The notes under the pieces were generated by a model. The model did no database searches. It worked only from the letters and a program-made list of their open reading frames with translations, and was not told where the DNA came from. Positions 8,691 through 17,548 of a DNA stretch of 64,000 bases are shown here, in pieces. How positions within the stretch are numbered: position 1 is the first letter of the stretch; each line of letters starts with the position of its first letter. The position numbers and the translations under genes are program-made. The DNA lies in the NCBI GenBank assembly GCA_945893365.1, contig CAMDED010000016.1, positions 1 to 64,000 on the forward strand, read 5' to 3'. Origin of the DNA: Candidatus Sulfopaludibacter sp. SbA3. GTDB lineage: Bacteria; Acidobacteriota; Terriglobia; Bryobacterales; Bryobacteraceae.

Positions 8691-9432
8691 GGGAACGGTT
8701 CCACCCGGCCTGGCGGGTAAAGTTGTGCTCGTTACGGGGGGCGGAAAGCGCGTCGGGCGCGGTATCGCCTTGCGTCTTGCCGCCGAGGGCGCGCGCGTCG
8801 CCATTCACTACAACTCTTCGGAAGCGGAGGCGCTGCAGACCGCGGCCGAGTGCGCCTTCGAGGGCCAACCGGCGCCCATATTCCGCGCCGAACTTCAAAG
8901 CGTCGCCGCGATCTCGCGGATGTTCGACGAAATCGGAGAGCGCTGCGGCCGCCTCGATGGGTTGGTCAATAATGCCGCCCGCTTCACGCGATTCGACCCG
9001 CTCGATATCACGGAGGCCGATTGGGACTTCATCCATTCCGTGAACCTGAAGGCGGTGTTCTTCTGCTGCCAGAACGCCGCCCGCCTGATGCGGAAATCGG
9101 GCGGCGGACGGATCGTGAACATCAGCTCGCTCGGCGGCATCCGGCCCTGGGCGGAGCACGCGCACTACTGCGCGTCGAAGGCCGGCGTGATCATGCTCAC
9201 GCGGTCTCTGGCGAAAGCTTTTGCGCCCGATATCACGGTGAATTCGGTTGCGCCGGGCGTGATCCCGTTTGGAGATTTGGATGCGCGGGCCGCGTCGATG
9301 GTCCGCAACACCCCCGCCGCGCGCGCCGGCACGGCGGCGGAGATTGCCGACGCCGTGGTCTACTTCCTTCGGGCTTCGAGCTTCGTCACGGGGCAGATCC
9401 TGGCCGTCGACGGAGGCCTTAGCCAAAGGTAG
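8671..9432 (+). CDS. Short-chain dehydrogenase/reductase
   Basis: This 253-residue classical SDR uses NAD(P)(H). The Rossmann dinucleotide motif is TGGGKRVGRG (after KVVLV), the NNA motif is LVNNAARF, the catalytic serine is in NISSLGG, and the YxxxK pair is in HYCASKAG. The C-terminus has the family end GQILAVDGG. The Arg in GKRVG suggests NADPH preference and resembles pteridine-reductase/FolM-like SDRs, but the substrate is not determinable. ATG 8671 has GAGG a few bases upstream and lies inside the 3' end of the MFS gene. It is the last gene of the mazG run. Confidence 0.88.
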   Translation: MANPRSEGTVPPGLAGKVVLVTGGGKRVGRGIALRLAAEGARVAIHYNSSEAEALQTAAECAFEGQPAPIFRAELQSVAAISRMFDEIGERCGRLDGLVNNAARFTRFDPLDITEADWDFIHSVNLKAVFFCCQNAARLMRKSGGGRIVNISSLGGIRPWAEHAHYCASKAGVIMLTRSLAKAFAPDITVNSVAPGVIPFGDLDARAASMVRNTPAARAGTAAEIADAVVYFLRASSFVTGQILAVDGGLSQR

Positions 9433-9454
9433 CGATCGATGCGAAACACGGGAA

Positions 9455-9535
9455 CGGGTGTTCTTCCGCGCGAAGTGTTTCACGTGCCATGCCGACAAGG
9501 CGGAGCGGCGGGTTCTCGCTTGAATCTCGAGACAA
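9455..9535 (+). pseudogene. Relic of a Planctomycete-type cytochrome (PSCyt1) gene
   Basis: About 80 bases here align closely with the 5' part of the cytochrome/DUF1553 gene at 14899-14980. They encode FRAKCFTCHADKAE (a c-type haem CxxCH), matching FRSKCFTCHSEKAQ there. Relative to that copy, two bases are missing after AAGGCG, which throws the following SLESR segment into another frame. No start or further homologous sequence is visible. I read it as a decayed duplicate fragment lying between the SDR gene and the convergent TPR gene. Confidence 0.72.
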
Positions 9536-9563
9536 TTTGTTCTTCATCTTTCTTGATAACCGC

Positions 9564-10505
9564 CTAGTTCCCGAGCTTGATCTGCCGCTCCAGTGCCGCG
9601 TCGCCTATCAGTTGTTGTTGCTTGAGCGCCGAGTACTTGCGGAAGAGCTCCTGGCCGATCGCCTTGTCGCCATGCTGGGCCTGTAGGCGCGCCAGCTGGT
9701 AGAGCGCCGGCGGGAAATCCGGAAACTCGGCAACCACGTCCGCAAGCAGCTGAATTGCCTGCTGGTGCGACCCTTGTTCGGTCAGACAGCGGGCAAGGAA
9801 GAAGCGGGGCAGGGGGTCGCGCGAAAAGCGTTCGCTGGACCTGCGAAAGGCGGCGGCAGCATCGTCGAAGCGGCGCAATCGGTATAGCGTCAAGCCGTAG
9901 TTGTAGTAGTAGGCGTTCAGCGCTTTGTTGGTCGGGACGTTTCCTTCCCGAATCGCCGCTTCATATTCCGGCAGCGCGGCTTCCAGATCGTTCTCGACAT
10001 ACCGGCAGTTGGCGCGAAAAAAGTGCGCGGGAGGCCGCATGTCCGGGTAGGCGAGAAGGTCTCGAAACGTCTTGTCGGCTTCTCGGATTTGACCGCTGCG
10101 AAACAGGCTGAAGCCTCGGATGAAGAGCCACATGGGCCGGTATGGTTCGCGAGGCGACTTATTTCCCAGTGTGCGAAGTGCGTCAAAGTCTCTGTCGAGG
10201 TTCTGGTAGGCCTGAGCGAGTGCGATCCCGACATCGATGTCACCGGGCGCGGCCCGCAGACTGCGATCGAGCAAGGGCGCAGCCATCCGGGACTGCCCTG
10301 TCGAGAGGTAGATCTGCCCCAGCGCCGCCTGGTAGGCCGGGTTTGCAGGTTCCAGCTTGAGGGCCTGCCGCATCAGGTCGATGGCTTCGCCGGCGCGGCC
10401 TCGCTCGAACGCGTCCGCAGCCGCCGCGGCCAGCTCGCGGCCTGTCTTAGTTTCCGCGGTCGCCGCGACCGCAACCAGAGCAACTGCCAGGACCAACTCC
10501 CTCAT
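9564..10505 (-). CDS. Exported tetratricopeptide-repeat protein
   Basis: This 313-residue protein begins with a signal peptide (MRELVLAVALVAVAATAET, likely cut after ATA or TAE). The rest is a series of TPR units, for example AGEAIDLMRQALKLEPANPAY, QYLSTGQSRM-like turns and LEAALPEYEAAI. It is probably a periplasmic scaffold for protein interactions. The start overlaps the stop of the FadR-type regulator gene by ATGA (10502-10505), so the two are co-translated; a functional link is possible but unclear. It converges on the SDR gene and the cytochrome relic. Confidence 0.85.
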   Translation of the reverse strand: MRELVLAVALVAVAATAETKTGRELAAAAADAFERGRAGEAIDLMRQALKLEPANPAYQAALGQIYLSTGQSRMAAPLLDRSLRAAPGDIDVGIALAQAYQNLDRDFDALRTLGNKSPREPYRPMWLFIRGFSLFRSGQIREADKTFRDLLAYPDMRPPAHFFRANCRYVENDLEAALPEYEAAIREGNVPTNKALNAYYYNYGLTLYRLRRFDDAAAAFRRSSERFSRDPLPRFFLARCLTEQGSHQQAIQLLADVVAEFPDFPPALYQLARLQAQHGDKAIGQELFRKYSALKQQQLIGDAALERQIKLGN

Positions 10506-11359
10506 CTGCCCGGCCCGCGGTTCTGCTTTTGGAATGCAGTGCTGCGTTTGATCGGTGTGATTCTGCCGTCGAGATCCAGGTGGATACCGGTTTCAGCGGC
10601 GGTCAACAGGGCGGCGCGCGCGTCCAGCAAGTGCTCAGTCATCGCCCGGCTGGCTTCCTCGGGCTGGCGGCGGTCGATCGCGGAGAAGATGGCTTTGTGA
10701 AATCGCAGCGTGTGGGAGTAGTCCACCAACGGAGACGTGCGCGCAATTCCAGTCAACAGCAGGCGCTGGATCGCGCCGAACATGAGCTGGAAGACACGGT
10801 TCCCCGAAGCGCGGAAGATCGCCGCATGAAAGCTTACGTCGAGTTCGATAAAACGGCTCATATCACGCGGGTAGCGCTCCATGCCCTTGAGCGCGGAGCG
10901 CAGCGCAGCCACGTCTTCCGCCGTGGCTCTTTCAGCGGCGCGCGCCGCCATCTCCGGCTCCACCACCAAACGCGCTTCATACAACTCGTGATAGGAGATG
11001 CCATCCATCAGAACCAGAAACTCCATCGGCTCGGTCAGAATGGCGGATGCGTTCGGGTTAAGATACGTGCCGTCGCCAACGCGCTGCGAAAGCACGCCCA
11101 TCATGTCGAGCATCTTGAAAGCCTGGCGCAGCGATGACCGGCTCACGCGGAACCGCAGCGCCAATTCCCGCTCGGAAGGCAGCTTCGTCCCCGGAACGAT
11201 GGCGCCGTTCTGGAGCAGCTCCTTGAAACTGGTCAAGAGTTTGGTGGTGAGATCCTGCCGCTTCGTGCCGGCGCGGGCTTGCCCCTTCCCACTGCTGCTT
11301 TCAGGCTCTTGATCGGTATGACCATTGATCGCAGGATATGGGGGCTTTGAGATGGCCAT
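10502..11359 (-). CDS. FadR-subfamily GntR transcriptional regulator
   Basis: This 285-residue regulator has an N-terminal winged helix (about 36-102: LPSERELALRFRVSRSSLRQAF, then GVLSQRVGDGTYL) and a C-terminal all-helical FCD domain. The usual metal ligands are in place: D174 and H178 in ELDVSFHAA, H221 and H243. FCD proteins sense small organic acids or sugar acids and normally repress a divergent catabolic operon. Here it diverges from a TonB receptor and a dehydratase/permease locus. A palindrome of FadR type lies on the receptor promoter, and a second copy lies in this gene's own codons 12-15. The N-terminal 35 residues before the winged helix are low in conservation. Confidence 0.88.
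   Translation of the reverse strand: MAISKPPYPAINGHTDQEPESSSGKGQARAGTKRQDLTTKLLTSFKELLQNGAIVPGTKLPSERELALRFRVSRSSLRQAFKMLDMMGVLSQRVGDGTYLNPNASAILTEPMEFLVLMDGISYHELYEARLVVEPEMAARAAERATAEDVAALRSALKGMERYPRDMSRFIELDVSFHAAIFRASGNRVFQLMFGAIQRLLLTGIARTSPLVDYSHTLRFHKAIFSAIDRRQPEEASRAMTEHLLDARAALLTAAETGIHLDLDGRITPIKRSTAFQKQNRGPGR
11315..11326 (-). promoter_or_regulatory. Second copy of the putative regulator-binding motif
   Basis: GGTATGACCATT on the plus strand is the exact reverse complement of AATGGTCATACC at 11456-11467. It lies within codons 12-15 of the FadR-type gene, a place from which autoregulation would be possible. The second arm is less perfect here than in the other copy. Confidence 0.4.
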
Positions 11360-11440
11360 CGTACGATAAGAATCGCACGTAGCAGACAGTCAGTCAAATC
11401 GTTCTTCAGGTTTTCGCACTTCATGGACTTCAAGTTTCGC

Positions 11441-11472
11441 TTGACAACCGGTCCGAATGGTCATACCATTAT
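11441..11472 (+). promoter_or_regulatory. Candidate promoter and FadR-type operator of the Oar receptor gene
   Basis: TTGACA (11441-11446) is followed after 17 bp by TACCAT (11464-11469), a plausible -35/-10 pair. Overlapping the -10 is the perfect inverted repeat AATGGT-CAT-ACCATT (11456-11470). The TGGT-N3-ACCA core fits the known TNGT-N3-ACNA-like operators of FadR-subfamily GntR proteins. A repressor bound here would block RNA polymerase. The downstream ATG is at 11503. Confidence 0.55.
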
Positions 11473-11502
11473 GCCTATCGACTTCTTGTCAGCGAGGGAA
11501 CT

Positions 11503-14500
11503 ATGTTGCGTTCACGTCTGCGTCGCGAAGCGAACCGCCTCTGTTCAGTGGCTGCGGTTCTAGCCGGCCTGCTCCTCCCGTCCTCGAGTTGGAGGTTGCA
11601 TGCTCAAACCACGGGCTCGATTAACGGCACGGTTCTGGACAGTTCCAGCGCCGTCATCGCAGGGGCCGCTCTCGAATTGACCAACCTCGGAACCGGCGAG
11701 CGGCGCACCATGAATAGTTCCACTGAGGGGTATTTCAATTTCATCGATTTGAATTCGAGCCGGTATGCGCTCCGGATCTCAGCGAGTGGGTTCAAGGAAC
11801 TGCGCTTCGACGCGCTCCAGTTGACCGTAGGCCAGAACCTGACGCTCCGTCCGGCCTTGCAGGTCGGAGCCGTCAGCGAGTCGGTGGAAGTCACCGCCGC
11901 TCCGCCTCCGGTCACCACTTCGTCGTCTTCGGTAACTCAACTAGTGGACTCGCAGCGCATCGATCGGCTTCCCCTGAACGGGCGCAATGCGCTGCAACTC
12001 GTGGCGCTGGTACCGGGGGTGGTCTCGGTGGGCGCCTATGGACAGTTCGGCGCCATGCAGAGCGCATTCCGCATCTCCGGAAGCAGGATCGTCGATTCCA
12101 ACTTCACGCTGGACGGGGGGTTCAACGTGAACCAGTTCTACAACAACGCAGTCGATTATCCGAACCCCGATGCGCTGCAGGAGTTCTCCGTCAACACGCG
12201 CAGCTACTCCGCGTCGTTCGGCCGGGGCTTCAACCAGGTTTCGGCGATCACCAAATCCGGAACCAACGAATTTCATGGCAGCTTGTTCGAATTCCTGCGC
12301 AATACCGAATTGGATGCCAGGCCTTTCTTTGCGGCCAAGCGCTCGGACTTCAAGCGCAACCAGTTCGGCGGCACCTTCGGAGGACCCGTGCGGAAGGACA
12401 AGTTATTTTTCTTCGCCGGATACCAAGGGACGATCGTTCGCGGCACGCCCAGTGAAAACCGTTATCGCACTCTGAACACGGCGGAGCGTAACGGCGATTT
12501 CTCCGGTTCCACCACTCCTCTACGCGATCCGGATAATCCCGGAGCCTTCTTTCCCGGCAACCTCATTCCGGCGAGCCGGCAACGGGCGTTCGCCACGAAG
12601 TTTAACCGCGACTATCTGCCACCGGCGAACTCCGGATCCGACTTCTTCAGCTTCGCACCCACGAACAAACTCGATCAGAAGCAGGTGGTCGCGAAAGTGG
12701 ATTACAGCCTGACCGAGAAGGACCGCGTTTCGTTTCGGTACTTCTTCAACGACGTCCCGCAGCGCGGAAACGGTGTCAGCGCCTTCCTGGACTCCTCGTG
12801 GCTGGCCGATCTGCCGACGCGTAACCAGAGTTGGACCCTGGGCTATACGCGCGTCTTCTCCCCCAGGCTGCTCAACGATTTCCGGCTCACTTACCTGCGA
12901 AACGCATATGGCGTGCGGACGACCAAGGATTTCTCGCTGCGCGATCTCGGTTTGGATGTCAGCGTGGCTAACGCGATCAACGACTTCGGTCTGACGCCGG
13001 ATTCCCGCATCTCGGTAGCCGGCTATTTCGGCGCATCGCCGGGCGTGCCCACCCGCGACATCGTGCCGACCACCCACCTGGCCAACACCACTTCTTATGT
13101 GGCCGGCGTACACAAGCTGGAATTCGGTGTAGAGATCTATCACAACCGCGTAAACCAGCTACAGAACTTCCTCACCGCCGGCCAGATCAATTTCAACGGC
13201 TTTGCCTCGGGAAACCCCGCAGCCGACTTCCTGCTGGGCAAGTTCAGCGACTATCGCCAAATCACGCCGCTCGTCACCAGGCTTCGGCAGACTCTACCCA
13301 GCACGTACGTGCAGGACGACATCCGGCTGAAGCGGAACCTGACCGTCAGTTTGGGCGTCCGGTGGGATCCGTATCTGGCGTGGATTTCGGAGAATGACGT
13401 GCTGAGCGCGTATCGACCGGGCGTCCAGTCGAAGAAGTTCCCCAAGATGGCGCCAGGGCTGCTGTATCCGGGCGACGACGGCCTGCCACGTGGAGTGGTG
13501 GACAACCGCTATAACAACTTCTCGCCGCGCCTGGGAATTGCGTGGGACGTGCGCGGCGACGGCCGGACCTCCATCCGTGCGGGTTTCGGTGTGTACTACA
13601 TCCCGACCGTGCGCGCCATAGCTTTTAACCGCTTCCCCTTAATCCAGCCATTCGCTCTGGATGTGCGCCTGTTCGGCGGCGACACGAACGCCATGTGGGC
13701 GCCGCAGCCGTATAACGGAAGGAATCCATTTCCCCGTCCGGATGTGACCGATATCGAGAGCCTGCGCAATCTCGATTTCATCCCGACGGCGGGCCATACG
13801 ACGTACGCGCTTCCGTTCAAGACGCAGTCCGACCGCCAGTGGAGTTTCTCGATTCAGCAGGCCGTCGGAGCCAATGCCGCGGTGGAAATCAACTACATCG
13901 GCTCGTCCTCGGCGCACATGTTTACTTCGAACGAGTCGAACCCGGCCGTGTACATCCCGGGTCAGTCGACGGTGGCCAACACCCAGCAGAGGCGATTGCT
14001 GCCGCAGTTCGGACCCATTAACGACACGAGGGAATCGCTTAGCGCCAATTACAACGCGCTTCAGTTGGTGTTCAACAAGCGGTACTCGAAGGGCTTCTCC
14101 ATCCTGAGCTCTTATAACTGGGGAAAGGGACTCGGCGTCGTTGGTTCGTTCGGCGAGGGCAGCAACGGACAACGGAACCCGTTTAATAACCGGCTCGACT
14201 ACGGCCGCCAGGACAACGACGTGACGCACAACTTCGTGACTTCGTTCATTTGGGACCTGCCGGGCGCGGGTATCACACAGTCGCGCGTCTTGCGGTCGCT
14301 GGCGGCGGGCTGGCAATTGAACGGCATCAACACGCTACGCAGCGGCTTCCCGTTCACGGTGCGATCCGGACTGGACAACTCATTCACCGGCATCGGCGGC
14401 GACACCGCCGATCAAGTTGCCGACTGGCGGCTTCCGGGCGGACGCAGCCGTGGGGAAAAGGCCGGCGCCTGGTTCAATCCGAACGCCTTCACCACGAACG

Positions 14501-14757
14501 CCATCGGAACTTTCGGAACGACGGGCATCAACGCGATCAACGGCCCCGGGCTTTGGACCTTCGATCTCGGTGTAAACCGGGTGTTCAAGATCGGCGAATC
14601 GAAACGGTTCGAGTTCCGCGGCCTGTTCTACAACGCCTTCAATTACACGAACCTCGGGAATCCGACGAACACCAGGACATCTCCGATTTTCGGCCGCATT
14701 ACCGTCACGGCCGCGGATAGCCGCGTAGTCGAACTGGGCTTGAAGTTCGCGTTTTGA
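11503..14757 (+). CDS. Oar-like TonB-dependent outer-membrane receptor
   Basis: This 1084-residue protein has a signal peptide (about 1-35, ending LHAQ). It is followed by a carboxypeptidase-regulatory/CNA-B-like domain (about 38-125: GSINGTVLDSSSAVIAGA, RYALRISASGFKE), a plug domain (LPLNGRNALQLVALVPGV and FTLDGGFNVNQF) and a long beta barrel ending in the aromatic residues KFAF. This architecture is very common in Acidobacteria and takes up large substrates or acts as a sugar/peptide receptor. GAGGGA precedes the ATG. It is the first gene of the locus under the putative FadR-type operator, and the substrate is probably what the downstream dehydratase and permease handle. Confidence 0.9.
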   Translation: MLRSRLRREANRLCSVAAVLAGLLLPSSSWRLHAQTTGSINGTVLDSSSAVIAGAALELTNLGTGERRTMNSSTEGYFNFIDLNSSRYALRISASGFKELRFDALQLTVGQNLTLRPALQVGAVSESVEVTAAPPPVTTSSSSVTQLVDSQRIDRLPLNGRNALQLVALVPGVVSVGAYGQFGAMQSAFRISGSRIVDSNFTLDGGFNVNQFYNNAVDYPNPDALQEFSVNTRSYSASFGRGFNQVSAITKSGTNEFHGSLFEFLRNTELDARPFFAAKRSDFKRNQFGGTFGGPVRKDKLFFFAGYQGTIVRGTPSENRYRTLNTAERNGDFSGSTTPLRDPDNPGAFFPGNLIPASRQRAFATKFNRDYLPPANSGSDFFSFAPTNKLDQKQVVAKVDYSLTEKDRVSFRYFFNDVPQRGNGVSAFLDSSWLADLPTRNQSWTLGYTRVFSPRLLNDFRLTYLRNAYGVRTTKDFSLRDLGLDVSVANAINDFGLTPDSRISVAGYFGASPGVPTRDIVPTTHLANTTSYVAGVHKLEFGVEIYHNRVNQLQNFLTAGQINFNGFASGNPAADFLLGKFSDYRQITPLVTRLRQTLPSTYVQDDIRLKRNLTVSLGVRWDPYLAWISENDVLSAYRPGVQSKKFPKMAPGLLYPGDDGLPRGVVDNRYNNFSPRLGIAWDVRGDGRTSIRAGFGVYYIPTVRAIAFNRFPLIQPFALDVRLFGGDTNAMWAPQPYNGRNPFPRPDVTDIESLRNLDFIPTAGHTTYALPFKTQSDRQWSFSIQQAVGANAAVEINYIGSSSAHMFTSNESNPAVYIPGQSTVANTQQRRLLPQFGPINDTRESLSANYNALQLVFNKRYSKGFSILSSYNWGKGLGVVGSFGEGSNGQRNPFNNRLDYGRQDNDVTHNFVTSFIWDLPGAGITQSRVLRSLAAGWQLNGINTLRSGFPFTVRSGLDNSFTGIGGDTADQVADWRLPGGRSRGEKAGAWFNPNAFTTNAIGTFGTTGINAINGPGLWTFDLGVNRVFKIGESKRFEFRGLFYNAFNYTNLGNPTNTRTSPIFGRITVTAADSRVVELGLKFAF

Positions 14758-14832
14758 CGCACGAGGCGCGAAGCATGCGGCGGCCAGCCGGACCAATGGC
14801 CAAGGCCTATAATTGGGAAAGGTAGATACTCA

Positions 14833-17538
14833 ATGGCGATGTGGCCTGTGGCGTTTTTCCTCATGGCGGCCGGGACGTTTGAATCCGACGTCCTGCCCCT
14901 TTTCCGCTCGAAGTGTTTCACGTGCCATAGCGAGAAGGCGCAGAGCGGCGGGCTGTCGCTTGAATCGCGGGAGAGTATTCTCCGGGGCGGCAAATCCGGC
15001 GGCGTCATTGTGCCGGGCAAACCAGTGGACAGCCTGCTGATGACTCTCGTCTCAACCGGCAAGATGCCGATGGGCGCGGCAAAGCTCAGCGCGATCGAGA
15101 CGGCCGCGATCCGGACTTGGATCGAGCGCGAGGATCGGAAAGCGCCCGTATCCGAGCGCGACGTCACGGCGATTCTCAGCGCAAAGTGCTGGGTGTGTCA
15201 TGGGCGCCGCGAAAAGATGGCGGGGCTCGATCTGCGGACGCGCGAGTCGATGCTGAAGGGCGGGAAATCGGGTCCGGTGATCGTGGGCGGTAAACCGGAA
15301 GCCAGCCTCCTGATCAAGCGGATCGCGGCGCAGGAGATGCCGCCGCCGAAACTCCAGGAACAGTATTCGGTGCGAGGGCTAACGGATGATGAACTGGCAA
15401 AGGTGCGGCAGTGGATCGTCGATGGGGTTCGTCCGGATAACGAAAAGCCACTCGAAGTGAGCGTCGCGGACGATGCCGCGATCAAGCCGAAAGACAGGGA
15501 GTTCTGGGCCTTCCGCGCGCCTCTAAGACCGCCGGTGTCCGCGCTACGGGCGCCGGCGCGAAACGCGATCGATGTCCTGACGATGGAGCAGAAGCCGCTT
15601 GCGCCGGAGGCGGCCGATCTAACCTTGATGCGGCGAGCCTGGTTCGATTTGACCGGGCTGCCGCCGTCTCCTGAAGAAGTGGAAGCGTTCCGCGCCGATC
15701 GCGATCCGAAGCGCTACGAGAAGCTCTTAGACCGGCTGCTCGAATCGCCGCATTACGGCGAACGCTGGGCGCGGCATTGGCTCGATGCGGTGGGATATAC
15801 GGACAGCGAAGGCGGCAATAGCGGCGACCAACTTCGTCCTCATGCCTGGCGGTATCGCGACTACGTGATTCGCTCGTTCAACGCGAACAAGCCGTATGAC
15901 CGGTTCCTGACCGAGCAACTGGCGGGCGATGAGCTGTTCGACTACCGCTCGGCGAAGTCTCTGACGCCCGGTCGGATCGAGTTGATGGCGGCCACCGGCT
16001 TTTGGCGCACCGCGCCCGATGCCACTTACAGCACCGAACAAAACTTCATCCCCGAGCGCATGGATGTGATCGCGGGACAATTGGAAGTGTTGGGGTCGGC
16101 GGTGATGGGGCTGTCCGTCGGCTGCGCGCGCTGTCACGACCACAAGTACGACCCGATCCCGACGCGCGATTACTACCGGCTGGTGTCGATCCTCACGCCC
16201 GCGTACGACCCCTATCACTGGCTTCCCCCGGTGTTCCCTTGCGGCGGCGTGGGCGCGAAGTGCGATGAGAACGGCACGCGCTACTTCCTCCCGAAGGCGA
16301 CGCCGGAATGGCAGGAGGCCACGGCGTTCAACGACCCTGTGACGCGGCGGATCGAGGAACTGCAGAAGCGGATTGAAGAGAAGGCGGCCCCTTACCGCGA
16401 GAAATACCTGGCGGAGAAGAAGGTTAAGGAAGCCAAGCTCGGTGAGCTCGAAGCGGCGTACGAGCCGTTCAAGAGGGAGAAGGCCGCAATCGACGAGCAG
16501 ATCCGCAAGGAGAGGGCGAATCTCAAGCCTCTGCCGCTCGTGCGCGCGCTGTTCGATCTCGGTCCGGAGCCGCCTCCGACGCGCATTCTGATGCGCGGCG
16601 ATGCGACCAGTCCCGGCGCTTTGGTGACGCCTGGCGCGCCCTCCATTTTGAATGCCAGCGGGCGGGATTATCGCCTGGAGCCGCTCGCGCACTCCTCCGG
16701 ACGGCGGTTGGCGCTCGCGAAGTGGCTGACGCATCCCGAACATCCGCTGACGGCGCGTGTGGCGGTGAACCGCATCTGGCAGCATCATTTCGGCGTAGGC
16801 CTGGTCGCTTCCCCCGGCAACTTCGGCCGCATGGGCTCCGCGCCCGAAAATCAGAAGCTGCTCGATTGGCTGGCTTCGGAGTTTGTCGCGAGCGCGTGGG
16901 ACGTGAAGGGCATGCACCGGCTGGTGATGACCTCGGCGACGTACCGCCAGCAATCGGGCGACAGCGGATTCCCGCTGCGGCGCATCGACGCGGAGTCCGT
17001 GCGGGATTCGATTTTGAAGATCGCGGGGCGCCTCGACACGAAAGCCTTCGGCGCGGCGGATCCGATCAAGCCGCAACCCGATGGCGAAGTGATCACCGAA
17101 AGCCTGCGGCGAAGCGTGTACGTGACGCATCGGCGAACCCAGCCGATTTCGCTGCTCGAGACATTCGACCAGCCGTTCATGAACCCCAACTGCGTAAGGC
17201 GCGGGCTGTCGGTGGTTTCCTCACAGGCGCTGCACCTGATGAATGGAGACCTGGCGCGAGACAACGCGCGCTTCATGGCGGGGAGAATCATCGATGCGGT
17301 AGGTGACGACGCAGCGGCACAGATTGAGAGGGCCTATCTGCTGGCGTTCGCGCGCAAGCCCACTGCGGATGAATTGCAGGCCGCTACGTTTGCGATGGAA
17401 GGGGCGAGTAAGGAATGGGCGAAGGACCTTGAAAAAAACCAGCCCGCCGAGCCGGTGAAGAGCCGCTCCCGGTGGCTCGGCCTCGCCACCGTTTGTCACA
17501 CGCTGATGAACTCGGCTGAGTTTTTATACATTGATTGA
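14833..17538 (+). CDS. Planctomycete-type cytochrome c with PSCyt1, DUF1549 and DUF1553 domains
   Basis: This 901-residue exported protein has a short signal segment (MAMWPVAFFLMAAG). Two consecutive PSCyt1 haem domains follow (C28-F-T-C-H32 and C119-W-V-C-H123), then DUF1549 (about 230-440, with a third CxxCH, C431ARCH, in the conserved GCARCHDHKYDP) and DUF1553 (about 620-880, VNRIWQHHFG). A charged coiled segment (about 500-560) lies between them. The function of these proteins is not established. They always pair with DUF1501 proteins, as here, and are thought to take part in periplasmic polysaccharide breakdown. The carrier of a second haem domain makes it longer than the homologue at 52086. 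Confidence 0.9.
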   Translation: MAMWPVAFFLMAAGTFESDVLPLFRSKCFTCHSEKAQSGGLSLESRESILRGGKSGGVIVPGKPVDSLLMTLVSTGKMPMGAAKLSAIETAAIRTWIEREDRKAPVSERDVTAILSAKCWVCHGRREKMAGLDLRTRESMLKGGKSGPVIVGGKPEASLLIKRIAAQEMPPPKLQEQYSVRGLTDDELAKVRQWIVDGVRPDNEKPLEVSVADDAAIKPKDREFWAFRAPLRPPVSALRAPARNAIDVLTMEQKPLAPEAADLTLMRRAWFDLTGLPPSPEEVEAFRADRDPKRYEKLLDRLLESPHYGERWARHWLDAVGYTDSEGGNSGDQLRPHAWRYRDYVIRSFNANKPYDRFLTEQLAGDELFDYRSAKSLTPGRIELMAATGFWRTAPDATYSTEQNFIPERMDVIAGQLEVLGSAVMGLSVGCARCHDHKYDPIPTRDYYRLVSILTPAYDPYHWLPPVFPCGGVGAKCDENGTRYFLPKATPEWQEATAFNDPVTRRIEELQKRIEEKAAPYREKYLAEKKVKEAKLGELEAAYEPFKREKAAIDEQIRKERANLKPLPLVRALFDLGPEPPPTRILMRGDATSPGALVTPGAPSILNASGRDYRLEPLAHSSGRRLALAKWLTHPEHPLTARVAVNRIWQHHFGVGLVASPGNFGRMGSAPENQKLLDWLASEFVASAWDVKGMHRLVMTSATYRQQSGDSGFPLRRIDAESVRDSILKIAGRLDTKAFGAADPIKPQPDGEVITESLRRSVYVTHRRTQPISLLETFDQPFMNPNCVRRGLSVVSSQALHLMNGDLARDNARFMAGRIIDAVGDDAAAQIERAYLLAFARKPTADELQAATFAMEGASKEWAKDLEKNQPAEPVKSRSRWLGLATVCHTLMNSAEFLYID

Positions 17539-17548
17539 AGGACGGCCT

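Noticed and set aside
15727-17130. A 467-codon open frame antisense to the DUF1553 gene
   Set aside because: It is an Arg/His-rich frame caused by GC-biased third positions of the real gene.
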